From positions 1-7,094 of the forward strand of contig JALHOX010000246.1 of assembly GCA_022842805.1 (NCBI GenBank): a stretch of 7,094 nucleotides of DNA, in the 5' to 3' direction. Source of the stretch: Phycisphaerae bacterium (GTDB taxonomy: Bacteria; Planctomycetota; Phycisphaerae; UBA1845; Fen-1342). The position numbers were made by a program, and so were the translations under genes. Shown here one piece after another: positions 6,103 to 7,094 of the stretch; position 1 is the first letter of the stretch, and every line of letters begins with the position of its first letter. Under the pieces are notes generated by a model, which saw nothing but the letters and a program-made list of their open reading frames with translations, made no database searches and was not told the origin of the DNA.

Positions 6103-6118
6103 TGTTTCACGTGAAACA
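6103..6118. other. parS centromere site for ParB
   Basis: The sequence TGTTTCACGTGAAACA is a perfect 16-base palindrome and matches the conserved chromosomal parS consensus (tGTTtCACGTGAAACa) at every position. ParB binds such sites as a CTP-dependent clamp and spreads, loading SMC and working with ParA to segregate the origin region. It lies 61 bases before the epimerase start in a non-coding, divergent region. No parA or parB gene is in the window. An exact match to this palindrome by chance in 7 kb is very unlikely, but ParB binding is not shown by sequence alone. Confidence 0.85.
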
Positions 6119-6178
6119 AGTTTCCTCCGATCGAGCGGGCCATGGCGCGAGCGGCGCAACCCCCCTACGATGCCACTC

Positions 6179-7094
6179 ATGGCAACACAGCCCTATGCAA
6201 GCCCAGCAGCGGGCTCGCGCATCATCATCGCGGGCGGCAGCGGTTTCCTTGGCGTCAGCCTCGCGCATCATCTGGCGGACGCTGAGCCGCACACGCAGGT
6301 GGTGATTCTCTCGCGCAGCGCGCCAAGAATTGCCGGGCCGTGGCGGCATGTTGCGTGGGATGCGCGGACTGTCGGTGATTGGACGCGCGAACTCGACGGC
6401 GCGCTGGCCATCGTGAATCTTGTCGGCCGCACGGTTGATTGCATCAAGACGCCAGACCACAAAGATGAGATCCTGCGCTCTCGGGTCGAGGCCACGCGCG
6501 TGCTGGGCGCGGCTTGCCGCGGGGTCGCCGCGCCGCCGCCGGTTTGGGTGCAGATGAGCACTGCGCACATCTACGGCGACCCGCCGACGGTTGTTTGCGA
6601 CGAAGACTCGGCTTTCGGCTACGGCCTGGCGCCGATCGTCGCGCAGGCTTGGGAAAAGGCATTTGCCGACGCCCTGCTGCCGGCCCAGCGCGGCGTCGTC
6701 TTGCGAACCAGCTTTGTTGTCGGGCGCGATTGCGGCGCGGGCGGCGGAGCACTGAGCCGGCTGCGGACGCTCGCGCGGCTGGGGCTCGGCGGCACCGTCG
6801 GCCGGGGTACGCAGGGCATGAGCTGGATCCACGAGCTCGACATGAACCGCCTTTTTCACGCGGCCATCGTCGATTCGCGGATGGAAGGCGCGTACATCGC
6901 GAGTTCGCCGCAACCTGTCTCCCAACGCGAGTTCATGCGGACGCTGCGAAGAGCGCTGGGTGTGCCGATCGGCTTGCCGGCGATGGAGTGGATGGTGCGC
7001 ATCGGAGCGCCCCTGCTGATGCGGACCGATCCGGAGCTGGCGCTCTATGGGCGATATGTGATCTCGAAGCGATTGCGCGAGATGGGATTTGAGT
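6179..7094 (+). CDS. TIGR01777-type NAD-dependent epimerase/dehydratase (SDR superfamily), 3' end outside the window
   Basis: The 305 visible residues form an extended short-chain dehydrogenase/reductase of the YfcH/SDR39U1-like group. The Rossmann nucleotide-binding motif GGSGFLG is at 19-25 and VNLVG at 79-83. The family stretch DEILRSRVEATRVLG is at 96-110. STAHIYGD at 128-135 holds the tyrosine in the catalytic position (Y133). AQAWEKAF at 155-162 and SWIHELD at 215-221 follow. The C-terminal DUF1731 segment begins at about 260 and is nearly complete, with LALYGRYVISKRLREMGFE at 287-305. Family members are about 300 residues, so only some 15-20 residues should be missing. The substrate of this group is generally unknown. 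The ATG at 6179 is used; an in-frame ATG at 6170 would add three residues, and neither has a clear ribosome binding site. The parS site is in its upstream region. Confidence 0.93.
   Translation, partial: MATQPYASPAAGSRIIIAGGSGFLGVSLAHHLADAEPHTQVVILSRSAPRIAGPWRHVAWDARTVGDWTRELDGALAIVNLVGRTVDCIKTPDHKDEILRSRVEATRVLGAACRGVAAPPPVWVQMSTAHIYGDPPTVVCDEDSAFGYGLAPIVAQAWEKAFADALLPAQRGVVLRTSFVVGRDCGAGGGALSRLRTLARLGLGGTVGRGTQGMSWIHELDMNRLFHAAIVDSRMEGAYIASSPQPVSQREFMRTLRRALGVPIGLPAMEWMVRIGAPLLMRTDPELALYGRYVISKRLREMGFE

Noticed and set aside
6107..7092. Long open frames at 6107-6925 (minus) and 6514-7092 (plus, second frame)
   Set aside because: Both overlap the epimerase frame, which carries the Rossmann motif and a family-specific C-terminus; the alternatives are Arg/Ala-rich shadow frames.
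1..7094. CRISPR array, rRNA, tRNA or riboswitch
   Set aside because: I saw no regularly spaced short repeats, no rRNA-like sequence, no complete tRNA cloverleaf and no recognisable riboswitch core.

Overview
The window most likely comes from a planctomycete chromosome. It is GC-rich, with mixed ATG/GTG starts. One membrane protein ends in a CxxCGY...RCPECG zinc ribbon, a C-terminal tag very common in Planctomycetes proteins. A secreted Kelch protein has a Gly-poor, Asp/Pro/Asn-rich linker of a kind also common there. The taxonomic call is inference; no rRNA is present.

Layout, left to right. (1) 1-1215, minus: the N-terminal two thirds of lepA (elongation factor 4), running off the left edge, with a plausible promoter upstream. 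(2) 1398-2429, minus: a complete tyrosine recombinase of a mobile, XerC/D-like family, with a strong GGAGG ribosome binding site that moves its start inward from the longest frame. (3) 2430-2648: a divergent intergenic region with an AT-rich 28-bp site (2558-2585) built like a Xer/dif recombination site. (4) 2649-3293, plus: a four-helix membrane protein with a cytoplasmic zinc ribbon. (5) 3337-3492 and 4495-4650: two 156-bp direct copies of a palindrome-ended element, 149/156 identical, each looking like two REP sequences facing each other (a REPIN). Between them lies one unrecognised gene on the minus strand (3515-4333), in DNA visibly richer in A+T than its surroundings. (6) 4671-5915, minus: an exported Kelch-repeat beta-propeller protein with six repeats. 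(7) 5916-6178: a divergent intergenic region holding a perfect 16-bp parS palindrome at 6103-6118. (8) 6179-7094, plus: a TIGR01777-type NAD-dependent epimerase/dehydratase, running off the right edge.

The genes do not form one pathway. lepA and the epimerase look like housekeeping genes. The 2.4-4.65 kb part looks like an accessory patch: recombinase, dif-like site, and an orphan gene bracketed by REPINs. The most noteworthy signals are non-coding: the dif-like site beside the recombinase gene, the paired REPIN elements around an orphan gene, and the parS site. A parS (usually near the replication origin) and a true chromosomal dif (usually near the terminus) should not lie 3.5 kb apart, so at least one probably has another role.
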